Part shown: one piece after another, positions 1-6,850 of the stretch
Layout of the letters: every line of letters starts with the position of its first letter
Numbering within the stretch: the stretch's first letter is position 1
Assembly (NCBI RefSeq): GCF_007667425.1
Contig: NZ_VDRC01000001.1
Location: 2,014,595-2,078,594 of the forward strand
DNA from: Microbacterium sp. 1.5R
GTDB lineage: Bacteria > Actinomycetota > Actinomycetes > Actinomycetales > Microbacteriaceae
Reading direction: 5' to 3'
Length of the DNA stretch: 64,000 bases
Notes under the pieces: generated by a model
What the model was told of the DNA's origin: nothing
Seen by the model: only the letters and a program-made list of their open reading frames with translations
The model's database searches: none
Program-made: the position numbers and the translations under genes

Positions 1-1
1 G

Positions 2-637
2 GCCCTCGGCGGCACCGTCGCCGAGCAGGGCGGCCAGGCGCTGACGGCCGAAGACCTCGCGCGTCTCGCGATGGCCCCGGGGTCGTCGTCGCTCGAGAAG
101 CACGCCGACGGCACCGCTATCGACGCCGGGGGACTCGTGCCAGACGTCAACCGCGTGAACAGCTGGGTGCAGTCGATCGACCAGGTCGATCCGCTCGAGA
201 TGCTCGAGGTGCAGCTCGCCAACACGACGGCGCCGTTCCTGCTCATCAGCCGTCTGCGCGCGTCGATGGCGGCGTCGCCGGCCCGGCGCACCTACGTCGT
301 GAACGTCTCGGCGATGGAGGGGCAGTTCTCGCGCCGGTACAAGGGGCCGGGTCACCCGCACACGAACATGGCGAAGGCCGCGCTCAACATGCTCACGCGC
401 ACGAGCGCGGGGGAGATGCTCGAGACCGACGGCATCCTCATGACCGCGGTCGACACCGGATGGATCACCGATGAGCGCCCGCACTTCACCAAGGTGCGCC
501 TCGCGGAAGAGGGCTTCCACGCTCCGCTCGACCTCGTCGACGGCGCAGCCCGCGTGTACGATCCGATCGTGCGCGGCGAAGCGGGCGAAGACATCCAGGG
601 TGTGTTCCTGAAGGACTACCAGCCCAGCCCCTGGTGA
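2..637 (+). CDS. SDR-family NAD(P)-dependent oxidoreductase, C-terminal part (5' end outside window)
   Basis: The reading frame is open from base 2 with no start, so the N-terminal Rossmann portion lies upstream of the window. The visible part carries SDR features: NVSAMEG (the strand ending with the catalytic Ser), then a helix with NMAKAAL in place of the usual YxxxK region, then VDTGWI, which resembles the cofactor-side PG motif. The normal YxxxK tyrosine is not obvious: the segment reads HTNMAKAAL, with Asn where Tyr is usual. This suggests a divergent or non-classical SDR. The SDR fold call is firm; the substrate is unknown. The gene ends at TGA 635-637, followed by a repeat-rich gap. 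Confidence 0.7.
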   Translation, partial: ALGGTVAEQGGQALTAEDLARLAMAPGSSSLEKHADGTAIDAGGLVPDVNRVNSWVQSIDQVDPLEMLEVQLANTTAPFLLISRLRASMAASPARRTYVVNVSAMEGQFSRRYKGPGHPHTNMAKAALNMLTRTSAGEMLETDGILMTAVDTGWITDERPHFTKVRLAEEGFHAPLDLVDGAARVYDPIVRGEAGEDIQGVFLKDYQPSPW

Positions 638-690
638 GGGTGCCGCCCGCGATTCGGGGCGGATGGCGGGCGATGTCGCGGGCGGGCGCG

Positions 691-735
691 GGGACGGATG
701 GCTGGTGATTCCCCGGATGGCGGCGGATTCCGTGG
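691..735. repeat. Dispersed palindromic element, intergenic copy
   Basis: This 45-base stretch closely resembles the reverse complement of the segment inserted in kdpB near 47197-47248: both contain GGATGGCTG, then GATTCCCC, then a GATGGC-like block, then GCGGAT and CCGTGG. By eye roughly 38 of 45 positions agree. It lies in the 638-831 gap between the SDR gene and the HxlR gene. The rest of that gap (736-826) is a degenerate GC-rich run of GCGGATGCCGGGCGGG-like units with no gene seen. Confidence 0.55.
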
Positions 736-831
736 CGTGTCGCCAGCCGGGCGGGGCATGGCCAGCCGGGTGGCACGGCGGGCGGATGCCGGGCGGGTGC
801 CGGATGCCGGGCGGGCGCCGGGCGGATGGGG

Positions 832-1170
832 TTACCGCGCCGGGGCCCCGAGGGTCGATGACGCCCACTCGCCGAGCTGATCGAGGATCGGCAGGAGGCC
901 GCGTCCGCCGTCGGTGAGCGCGTAGGACACCGTGACGGGCGGGCCGGCGTCGACCGACCGCTCCACGAGTCCCGCGTCGGTGAGTTCGCCGAGTCGATCC
1001 GACAGGACGGTGTCGCTGATGCCGGTGACTGCGCGGCGCAGCGCGACGAAGGTCGACTGTCCGCCGCCGAGCGAGGACACGATCATGCCGTTCCATCTCT
1101 TGCCGAGCACGCTGAAGGCCAGGGTGACGGCCGCGTCGCACCTGATCAGATCGTGGTCGGCTTCGGACAT
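832..1170 (-). CDS. HxlR-family transcriptional regulator
   Basis: A 112-residue winged-helix protein of standard HxlR length. The order is typical: N-terminal cysteine (Cys11, in IRCDAAV), the LGKRWNGMIVSSL helix, the recognition-helix region ISDTVLSDRLGELTDAGLV, and the wing with VSYALTDGGRGL. An N-terminal cysteine is the redox or electrophile sensor in characterised HxlR members such as YodB and QorR, so Cys11 is a plausible sensing residue. It is transcribed divergently from a flavin-dependent oxidoreductase, the same arrangement as YodB with an azoreductase. By inference it represses that gene and itself through the sites in the 78-nt gap between them. Confidence 0.88.
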   Translation of the reverse strand: MSEADHDLIRCDAAVTLAFSVLGKRWNGMIVSSLGGGQSTFVALRRAVTGISDTVLSDRLGELTDAGLVERSVDAGPPVTVSYALTDGGRGLLPILDQLGEWASSTLGAPAR

Positions 1171-1248
1171 GACTCCATTGTACCTGTGCTACGTTAAAAC
1201 GAGTCGCTAAGAAAAACGAAGCGACTACGAAAAACGAAAGGCTGTCAC
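1171..1248. promoter_or_regulatory. Divergent HxlR/oxidoreductase control region
   Basis: The gap contains a 7-bp inverted repeat AGTCGCT (1202-1208) / AGCGACT (1220-1226) and a 10-bp direct repeat GAAAAACGAA (1211-1220 and 1229-1238) just before the oxidoreductase start. A GTA-N7-TAC element (1180-1192) lies nearer the regulator gene. All are candidate HxlR binding sites. GAAAGG at 1235-1240 can serve as ribosome-binding site for the rightward gene. Confidence 0.5.
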
Positions 1249-1902
1249 ATGTCCCTGTTCCGCCTGGATGCCAGCATCCTCCCCGCGTCGTCCGCCAGCC
1301 GATCGCTCGCCGACCTCGTCGAGGCCGAGTGGACGGCATCCCACCCCGACTCCACCGTGACCCGCCGCGACCTCGCTGCCGACCCGGTTCCCGCGACCGC
1401 CTGGGCGGATGCCGTGACCGGAGGCTTCGTCGACGAGGCGCAGCGCACCCGGGCGCAGAACGACGCCCGCGCCCTCGCCACGACGTTCGCCGACGAGCTC
1501 CTCGGCGCCGACGCCCTGCTCTTCGCCGTGCCGCTGTACAACTACGGCGTCTCGCAGCACTTCAAGACCTGGTTCGACCTGGCCTACACCGACTCGCGCA
1601 TCGACCCGCAGGGCACGGCGCTGCGCGGCAAGCCCGCGACCCTCGTCACGGTGCTCGGCGGCAACTACGCTCCTGGCACGCCCAAGGAGGGGTGGGACCA
1701 CTCCACCGGATGGCTGCGCCGCGTGCTCGCCGACGTCTGGGGCCTCGATCTGCGCGTGGTCGAGCGTCCGTTCACGCTCGTCGGCGTCAACCCGGCGCTC
1801 GACGCTTTCGCCGACACCGCGCGCGAGCTCAAGGAGAATGCCGAGTCCGACGCCCGTACCTACGGCCGCGAGCTCGCGGCGCTGCGGGGGGAGGTCGCCT
1901 GA
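1249..1902 (+). CDS. FMN-dependent NAD(P)H oxidoreductase, azoreductase-like
   Basis: A 217-residue flavodoxin-like protein similar to AzoR-type enzymes. FRLDASILPASSASRSLAD matches the phosphate-binding Ser-rich loop of the family, ADALLFAVPLYNYGVSQHFKTWFD the PMYNFxxPxxLKxWxD flavin motif, and VLGGNY the second flavin loop. The predicted role is two-electron reduction of quinones or azo compounds in the cytosol, which fits control by the divergent HxlR regulator. The start is ATG with GAAAGG about 9 nt upstream. The residue segment ending GREVA is followed by a hairpin, so it is probably monocistronic. Confidence 0.85.
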   Translation: MSLFRLDASILPASSASRSLADLVEAEWTASHPDSTVTRRDLAADPVPATAWADAVTGGFVDEAQRTRAQNDARALATTFADELLGADALLFAVPLYNYGVSQHFKTWFDLAYTDSRIDPQGTALRGKPATLVTVLGGNYAPGTPKEGWDHSTGWLRRVLADVWGLDLRVVERPFTLVGVNPALDAFADTARELKENAESDARTYGRELAALRGEVA

Positions 1903-1968
1903 CCCGACTCCGGCCTCCGACATCCGGTATCCGGTACGCCGGCCCTCGGCCTCCGGCCTTCGCTCCAG

Positions 1969-2017
1969 TTGGCACCTCCTGCCGCAATATTCGGGGAATT
2001 GCGGCAGGAGGTGCCAA
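1969..2017. terminator. Perfect hairpin between convergent genes
   Basis: A perfect 20-bp inverted repeat: 1969-1988 pairs with 1998-2017 around a 9-nt loop. It lies between the rightward oxidoreductase (ends 1902) and the leftward histidine kinase (ends 2120). There is no T tract, so it is a bidirectional terminator candidate or a mobile palindrome. The rest of 1903-2119 holds only CCTCCGG-type simple repeats and the 14-bp array. Confidence 0.6.
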
Positions 2018-2055
2018 GTGAGGCGGGCGGAGGGCGGCGGACGGAGCGCCAGAGG

Positions 2056-2125
2056 GCCGCGCGTCAGGGGGCGCGCGTCAGGGGCCGCGCGTCAGGGGGC
2101 GCGCGTCAGGGGGCGCGCGTCAGGC
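2056..2125. repeat. 14-bp tandem repeat, five copies, reaching the kinase stop codon
   Basis: GTCAGG recurs at 2063, 2077, 2091, 2105 and 2119, exactly 14 bases apart, within units of the form GSGCGCGTCAGGGG. The last unit supplies the TGA stop (2120-2122, minus strand) of the histidine kinase, so the array looks like expansion of the 3' end of that gene. Confidence 0.85.
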
Positions 2126-3226
2126 GGGGCGCGCGGGGTACGGATGCGGCAGCCACACCGTCACGTTCAACCCGCCGCCCTGCCGCGGGGTGAGCACGAG
2201 CGATCCGTCGTGGGCCTGCGCGATGCGCTGCACGATGGCGAGACCGAGCCCGACACCGGCGTGATCCCCGGATCGGGCCTCGGCGCGCACCCGTTCCGCG
2301 CCGCGCTGGAACGGCTCGACGAGCGTCGACACGAGGTGCGGTGCGAGCTCCTCGCCCGTGTTCTCGACGACGACCGCGACGGCCTCGGGCAGGACGTGCG
2401 TCCGCACGACCACGGAGCCGTGGGAAGCCAGGTTATGCACGATCGCGTTGTGCACGAGGTTGGTGATCAGCTGCTGCAGCAGGGCGGGTGAGCCGAGGAC
2501 GTTCGCGGTGTCGCCGCCCTCGTCGATCGTCACGCCGCGGCGCTCGGCGAGCGGGAGCAGCGTCTCGACCGACTCCTCGGCCAGCAGCGACAGGTCGATC
2601 GGCTCGCGCGTGAACGCCCGCCGTTCGGCACGGCTGAGCAGCAGCAGCGCCTCGGTCAGTTCGATCGCCCTGGTGTTGACGTCCTGCAGGCGGGCGATGA
2701 GTCCGTTGACGTCGCGGTCGGGGTCGTCGCGGGCGACCTCGAGCAGGGTCTGCGAGATCGCGAGCGGGGTCCGCAGTTCATGCGAGGCGTTGGCCGCGAA
2801 GCGCTGCTGCTCCGCCACATGCGCCTCGAGCTGTTCGAGCATGGCGTCGAAGACGTCGGCGAGATCGCGGAACTCGTCGCGCGGCCCCTCCAGGTCGACG
2901 CGGTGCGAGAGCGACCCCTGGGCGGCGAGCTGAGCGGCGCGGCCGATGCGGTCGAGCGGCGCCAGCATCCGTCCGGCGAGCAGCCACCCGCCGCCGAGGC
3001 CGATCGCGAGCAGCACGAGCATCACGACGACGGCGGCAGGGACGAACGCGCGAGTGAGGTCGGAGCGGTTCGGGAACACCTCGGCCACATCGGGCACATA
3101 GCGCAGCAGCCACAGCGCGACGGCGGTGAGCAGCAGCACGCCCGCCACCACGACCACGCCCGCATAGCTGAGGGTGAGCTTCCAGCGGGCGCTGATGCCG
3201 CGCCGTCTACGCCTCGGCGCCGGCAT
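2120..3226 (-). CDS. Sensor histidine kinase, VanS-like by context
   Basis: A 368-residue inner-membrane kinase when started at ATG 3226, which overlaps the response-regulator gene by 20 nt. A longer upstream frame has no kinase features and was not used. Order: basic N-terminus, TM1 (about 17-42), a short extracytoplasmic loop, TM2 (about 61-84), HAMP linker, H-box ASHELRTPL with the phosphoacceptor His149, N-box NLVHNAIVHN, and ATP lid GVGLGLAIVQ. It phosphorylates the regulator encoded just upstream. Adjacent divergent cell-wall genes suggest it senses glycopeptide or envelope stress, as VanS does, but the 18-residue loop between the TM segments gives no ligand clue. Confidence 0.85.
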   Translation of the reverse strand: MPAPRRRRRGISARWKLTLSYAGVVVVAGVLLLTAVALWLLRYVPDVAEVFPNRSDLTRAFVPAAVVVMLVLLAIGLGGGWLLAGRMLAPLDRIGRAAQLAAQGSLSHRVDLEGPRDEFRDLADVFDAMLEQLEAHVAEQQRFAANASHELRTPLAISQTLLEVARDDPDRDVNGLIARLQDVNTRAIELTEALLLLSRAERRAFTREPIDLSLLAEESVETLLPLAERRGVTIDEGGDTANVLGSPALLQQLITNLVHNAIVHNLASHGSVVVRTHVLPEAVAVVVENTGEELAPHLVSTLVEPFQRGAERVRAEARSGDHAGVGLGLAIVQRIAQAHDGSLVLTPRQGGGLNVTVWLPHPYPARPA

Positions 3227-3896
3227 CCGCGGTCTCCTCCGCTCCGATCCGGTAGCCGACGCCGGGCACGGTGCGGATGAGCCAGGGCTCGCCGAGGCGC
3301 TTGCGCAGCGACGACACCGTGATGCGTACGGCGTTGGTGAACGGGTCGGCGTTCTCGTCCCACGCGCGCTCCAGCAGCTCCTCGGCGCTGACGACACCGC
3401 CCGCCGCATCGACGAGCACCTCGAGCACTGCGAACTGCTTGCGGGTGAGGGCGACGTAGCGTCCGTCGCGGTACACCTCGCGGCGGAACGGGTCGAGCCG
3501 CAGCCCCGCGATCTCGAGCACCGGCGGCCGGGCCCGCTGACGGCGCCGGTCGAGGGCGCGCAGCCGCAGGACGAGCTCGCGCAGCTCGAACGGCTTGGTG
3601 AGGTAGTCGTCGGCGCCGATCTCGAAGCCGGTGGCCTTGTCGTCGAGGCGGTCGGCTGCCGTCAGCATGAGGATCGGGATGCCGCTGCCCGACGCCACGA
3701 TCCACCGGGCGACGTCGTCGCCGGAGGGTCCGGGGATGTCGCGGTCGAGCACGGCGAGGTCGTAGCTGTTGACGCTCAGGAGTTCGAGCGCGGTGTCGCC
3801 GTCGCCGGCGATGTCGGCGGCGATCGCCTCGAGCCGGAGTCCGTCGCGGACGGCCTCGGCGAGATACGGCTCGTCCTCGACGATCAGCACGCGCAC
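3207..3896 (-). CDS. OmpR-family response regulator, VanR-like
   Basis: 229 residues. The receiver domain has the acidic pair near residues 7-9, phosphoacceptor Asp51 in LAVLDRDIPG and Lys101 in LTKPF. A winged-helix DNA-binding domain follows, ending VRITVSSLRKRLGEPWLIRTVPGVGYRIG. The LDRDIPG form of the phosphorylation loop is typical of VanR-like regulators of actinobacteria (recalled, not searched). It is the first gene of a two-gene operon with the kinase and is divergent from a VanY, racemase, ligase and acyltransferase operon that it probably controls. Confidence 0.87.
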   Translation of the reverse strand: MRVLIVEDEPYLAEAVRDGLRLEAIAADIAGDGDTALELLSVNSYDLAVLDRDIPGPSGDDVARWIVASGSGIPILMLTAADRLDDKATGFEIGADDYLTKPFELRELVLRLRALDRRRQRARPPVLEIAGLRLDPFRREVYRDGRYVALTRKQFAVLEVLVDAAGGVVSAEELLERAWDENADPFTNAVRITVSSLRKRLGEPWLIRTVPGVGYRIGAEETADAGAEA

Positions 3897-3945
3897 GACA
3901 GGACTCCCATGTGCTCAGAGCTTACGCACCCCGACATATCGCGAA

Positions 3946-3965
3946 CGTATGCAAAACCGCATACG
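3946..3965. promoter_or_regulatory. Inverted repeat in divergent vanR/vanY-like promoter region
   Basis: CGTATGC (3946-3952) and GCATACG (3959-3965) form a perfect 7-bp inverted repeat with a 6-nt spacer, midway between the divergent regulator (start 3896) and carboxypeptidase (start 4000) genes. It is a candidate operator for the response regulator. Confidence 0.4.
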
Positions 3966-3999
3966 ACCCGGCAACACGCGCGCTCGTTGACTGAGTGCC

Positions 4000-4602
4000 A
4001 TGAACACTTCCCCCTCTCTCAGACAGCGCCGTGCGACGGTGATCGGCGCCGTGCTGCTCGCCGCCGTGATCGCCGGGTCGGCGGTGCTGATCGGACAGCA
4101 GTCGTTGGCCGCGGCATCCACTCCCCTCCGGTCAGGTCCCGTGACCGAGGCCGACGGTCTGATCCGCACCGAGGGGGCCGTGTCGGTGTTCGACGACGTG
4201 CCGGCGGTGACGAACCTCGACGCCGACCTGCTCGCCGCCGTGCGCGAGGCTGCGACGGCCGCCGCCGACCGCGACGACGTGCGCATGCACGTCAACAGCG
4301 GGTGGCGTTCGGCCGCGTACCAGCAGCAGCTTCGCGAGGATGCTGTCGCGCGATACGGCTCGGAGGAGGAGGCGGCGCGCTGGGTGGCGACGCCGGAGAA
4401 CTCCGAGCACGTGTCGGGGGATGCCGTCGACCTCGGGCCCCTGGCCGCACAGGACTGGCTGTCACGGTACGGCGCCGAGTTCGGCCTCTGCCAGATCTAC
4501 GCCAACGAGCGCTGGCACTTCGAGCTGCGGCCGGGCGCCGTCGCCAACGGCTGCCCGCTCATGTACGACGACCCCACCGCCGACCCGCGGGTGCAGCGAT
4601 GA
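4000..4602 (+). CDS. M15-family D,D-carboxypeptidase, VanY-like
   Basis: A 200-residue protein with an N-terminal membrane anchor or signal (about 12-38) and an extracytoplasmic M15B domain. Zinc and catalytic motifs are intact: SGWRSAAYQQQL, then SEHVSGDAVD (His137, Asp144) and WHFEL (His173). This family removes the terminal D-Ala from muropeptide stems or dipeptides. It is first in a four-gene operon and its TGA overlaps the racemase ATG (ATGA). There is no separate VanX-type dipeptidase in the cluster, so this enzyme may do both jobs, as VanXY does; that is inference. No Shine-Dalgarno is visible before the ATG. Confidence 0.88.
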   Translation: MNTSPSLRQRRATVIGAVLLAAVIAGSAVLIGQQSLAAASTPLRSGPVTEADGLIRTEGAVSVFDDVPAVTNLDADLLAAVREAATAAADRDDVRMHVNSGWRSAAYQQQLREDAVARYGSEEEAARWVATPENSEHVSGDAVDLGPLAAQDWLSRYGAEFGLCQIYANERWHFELRPGAVANGCPLMYDDPTADPRVQR

Positions 4603-5897
4603 CCCTGACGGCGCCGGTCGCGCGCCTCACCCTGTCGCGGCTGCACGCGCCGATGCTCGAGACGATTCCCGCCGCGGTCGCCGCGAACGTCGCCCGGATC
4701 CGCCAGTCGACGAACGCCCGGATCATGGCCGTCGTGAAGGCCGACGGCTACGGACTCGGCGCGCTCGCGGTCGCCGGGGCCGCGCTCGCCGCTGGGGCGG
4801 AATGGCTCGGCGTGACGGATGCCGCAGACGGCGGCGCGCTGCGCGCCGCCGGGATCGAGGCGCCGATCCTCGCCTGGCTCAACCCGTCGGGGGTGGATGC
4901 CGCGCAGGCCGCCGCCGACCGCATCGACATCGCCGTCGGCTCGGTTGACGAGCTGCGACAGCTGGCCGCGGACGCCGTGCCGGGCGCGCCTCTGCTGCGT
5001 GTGCACCTGCACCTGGACACCGGCATGACGCGCGGCGGGGTGCCGCTCGACGATTGGGCCGAGCTGCTGCGGGTCGCCCGCGGAGCGCGCGACCGCATCG
5101 ACGTCGTGGGCGTCATGGGGCACCTGCCCGACGCCGACAGGGCGGACCCGGCGGCGAACGCCCCGGCCGTGCAGCGCCTGCGGCACGGCCGCGACGCGGT
5201 GCTGCGCGCAGGGTTCGGGCCGCTGCTCGTGCACCTCGCCGCGACATCCGGCGCGCTCACCGATCCTGCGACGCACTTCGACCTCGTGCGGGTCGGGGCG
5301 GGGCTCGTCGGCATCGACCCGTCGGAGACCGTCGCCCTGCACGGAGCGGCGCGGCTCTCGGCATCCGTCGTGCACAGCACTGCCGTCGCGGCCGGCACGC
5401 CGGTCGGCTACGGCGGGGCGTACACGACCGACCGTGCCACGCATCTGGCCGTGATCGGGGTCGGGTACGCCGACGGCATCCCTCGTGAGCTGGCGACGGG
5501 CGCGGCGATGGCGATCGACGGCATCCGCTGCCCGCTCGTGGGGCGGGTGTCGATGGACCAGATCGTCGTCGACACGGGAGACCGCCACGTGCCGCGCGGT
5601 GCGACGGCGGTGGTGTTCGGACCAGAGGGCGGTGCCGTGCCGAGCGTGCAGGAGTGGGCGCGGTGGGCCGGCAGCATCCCGCACACGATCGTCACGGGGA
5701 TCGGGGCGCGGGTGCAGCGCGGAATCGCAGGAGATCTCGCGCATCGAAGGACGGATGGGGAGAGATCATCCTTCGTTACGGAAGATCTCCTTCGTTGCGG
5801 GCGCGGGCGCGGGCAGGGGCAGGCTGCGCGCGGGCAGGCTGCGCGCGGGCAGGCTGCGCGCGAGCACGCAGCGCACGGACCGGAGGGACTCGCATGA
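4599..5897 (+). CDS. PLP-dependent alanine/serine racemase (VanT racemase-domain-like)
   Basis: 432 residues, Alr fold. PLP lysine Lys47 lies in AVVKADGYG and the catalytic Tyr271 in VGYGGAY. MDQIVVDTG is the usual C-terminal domain motif. The ATG start overlaps the upstream stop by 4 nt. Where canonical Alr has IPYE (Tyr354 of the Geobacillus enzyme, a substrate-pocket residue), this protein has IPHT (His362). VanT-type serine racemases also deviate at this position, so serine as substrate is plausible but unproven. Residues from about 377 onward are not part of the family: they are encoded by a palindromic repeat (5730-5790) and a 15-bp tandem repeat. It supplies D-amino acid to the ligase downstream. 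Confidence 0.85.
   Translation: MTLTAPVARLTLSRLHAPMLETIPAAVAANVARIRQSTNARIMAVVKADGYGLGALAVAGAALAAGAEWLGVTDAADGGALRAAGIEAPILAWLNPSGVDAAQAAADRIDIAVGSVDELRQLAADAVPGAPLLRVHLHLDTGMTRGGVPLDDWAELLRVARGARDRIDVVGVMGHLPDADRADPAANAPAVQRLRHGRDAVLRAGFGPLLVHLAATSGALTDPATHFDLVRVGAGLVGIDPSETVALHGAARLSASVVHSTAVAAGTPVGYGGAYTTDRATHLAVIGVGYADGIPRELATGAAMAIDGIRCPLVGRVSMDQIVVDTGDRHVPRGATAVVFGPEGGAVPSVQEWARWAGSIPHTIVTGIGARVQRGIAGDLAHRRTDGERSSFVTEDLLRCGRGRGQGQAARGQAARGQAAREHAAHGPEGLA
5730..5790. repeat. Palindromic element, copy C, inside the racemase gene
   Basis: An imperfect inverted repeat: 22-nt arms 5730-5751 and 5769-5790 match at 18 of 22 positions, starting GGAGATCT and ending GAAGGA on the arm next to the loop. 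It has the same architecture as the copies at 21845-21913 and 23678-23746. It encodes racemase residues about 378-398 and is read in frame. Confidence 0.6.
5817..5861. repeat. 15-bp tandem repeat, three exact copies plus a degenerate fourth
   Basis: GGGCAGGCTGCGCGC is repeated exactly at 5817, 5832 and 5847; a diverged unit follows at 5862-5876. In the racemase frame it encodes GQAAR-type repeats at the very C-terminus. The multiple of three keeps the frame open to the overlap with the ligase start. Confidence 0.9.
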
Positions 5898-6850
5898 GGG
5901 TGCTGGTGATCGGAGGGGGACAGAACGCCGAGCACGCGGTGTCGCTCGCCTCGGCCGCCGCGGTCGCGGACGCGCTGCGGTCGCGCGGGCACGCGGTGAG
6001 CGAGGTGACGATCTCACCGGAGGGGGTGTGGCAGGTGCCGGGGCTCGCGGAGGGGGCGGATGCGGCGGCCTCGCTGGCCGCCGCACTGCCGCTACTCGGC
6101 GACGTCGACGTGGTGTTCCCGGCCGTGCACGGCCCGCTCGGGGAGGACGGAGCGCTCGCCGCGCTGTGCGCCCTCGCCGGGGTGCGGGTGGTCGGCTCGG
6201 GTCTGCGCTCCGGGGCGATCGGCATGGACAAATGGGCCACGAAGCTCACGGCTCAGGCGGCCGGTCTGCGGATCGCGCGCGGCACGGTCGTCGATGCCGC
6301 CGCGGTGGGGGATGCCGAGTTCGACGGGCCGGTCGTCGTGAAGCCCGTGTCGAGCGGATCGAGCTACGGGGTGGGGCTCGTCCGCGAGGAGCGCGAGCTC
6401 GCGGCGGCGCTGCGCGAGGCGGCGCGGTACGACCGGAGGGTGCTCGTCGAGGAGGTCGTGCGGGGGCGCGAGATCGACGTCGCCGTGATCCGAGAGGCGG
6501 GCGGTGTGCGCTGGGCGGCTCCCCCGCTCGAGATCGAGACCGTCGGCCTGTTCGACACCGCGACGAAGTACGACGGTACGGCGCGGTTCACGGTGCCGGC
6601 CCGGCTGACGACCGCCGAGCGCATGGGGCTGACCAGGGCGGCGCTGACGATGTTCGACGCCCTCGGCTGCGCCGGCGTCGCGCGCATGGACTTCTTCCTC
6701 ACCGCCGACGGACCGGTGCTGAACGAGGTCAACACGATGCCCGGCCTCACCGCCGCATCCCAGGTCCCGCGCATGTTCGCCGCGGCCGACGTCGCCTACC
6801 CCGACCTGGTCGAGCGCCTCGTGCGCGCCGCCGAGGTGCCGGGGCGGTGA
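5894..6850 (+). CDS. D-alanine:D-X ligase (ATP-grasp), Ddl/VanG-like
   Basis: 318 residues, starting at the ATG that overlaps the racemase stop (ATGA). The N-terminus is GGGQNAEHAVSL, then VFPAVHGPLGEDGA, the ATP-grasp core VVVKPVSSGSSYGVG, and metal ligands in RMDFFLTADGPVLNEVNTMPG. The omega-loop reads TATKYDGT; Lys-Tyr there is seen in D-Ala or D-Ser adding ligases, whereas D-Lac (VanA/B) ligases have Lys-His. The product is therefore predicted to be D-Ala-D-Ala or D-Ala-D-Ser for peptidoglycan precursors. The neighbouring racemase and VanRS-like system favour a resistance-type second ligase over the housekeeping Ddl. It is shorter than usual Ddl (about 340-360). Confidence 0.85.
   Translation: MRVLVIGGGQNAEHAVSLASAAAVADALRSRGHAVSEVTISPEGVWQVPGLAEGADAAASLAAALPLLGDVDVVFPAVHGPLGEDGALAALCALAGVRVVGSGLRSGAIGMDKWATKLTAQAAGLRIARGTVVDAAAVGDAEFDGPVVVKPVSSGSSYGVGLVREERELAAALREAARYDRRVLVEEVVRGREIDVAVIREAGGVRWAAPPLEIETVGLFDTATKYDGTARFTVPARLTTAERMGLTRAALTMFDALGCAGVARMDFFLTADGPVLNEVNTMPGLTAASQVPRMFAAADVAYPDLVERLVRAAEVPGR

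Noticed and set aside
2056..2125. CRISPR-like array
   Set aside because: The 14-bp units are directly adjacent with no unique spacers; no other regularly spaced repeats of CRISPR size and no cas genes are present.
3174..4598. Long N-terminal extension of the racemase frame
   Set aside because: It runs antisense to the regulator genes and through the VanY gene in another frame; the racemase fold begins at ATG 4599 with a 4-nt overlap.
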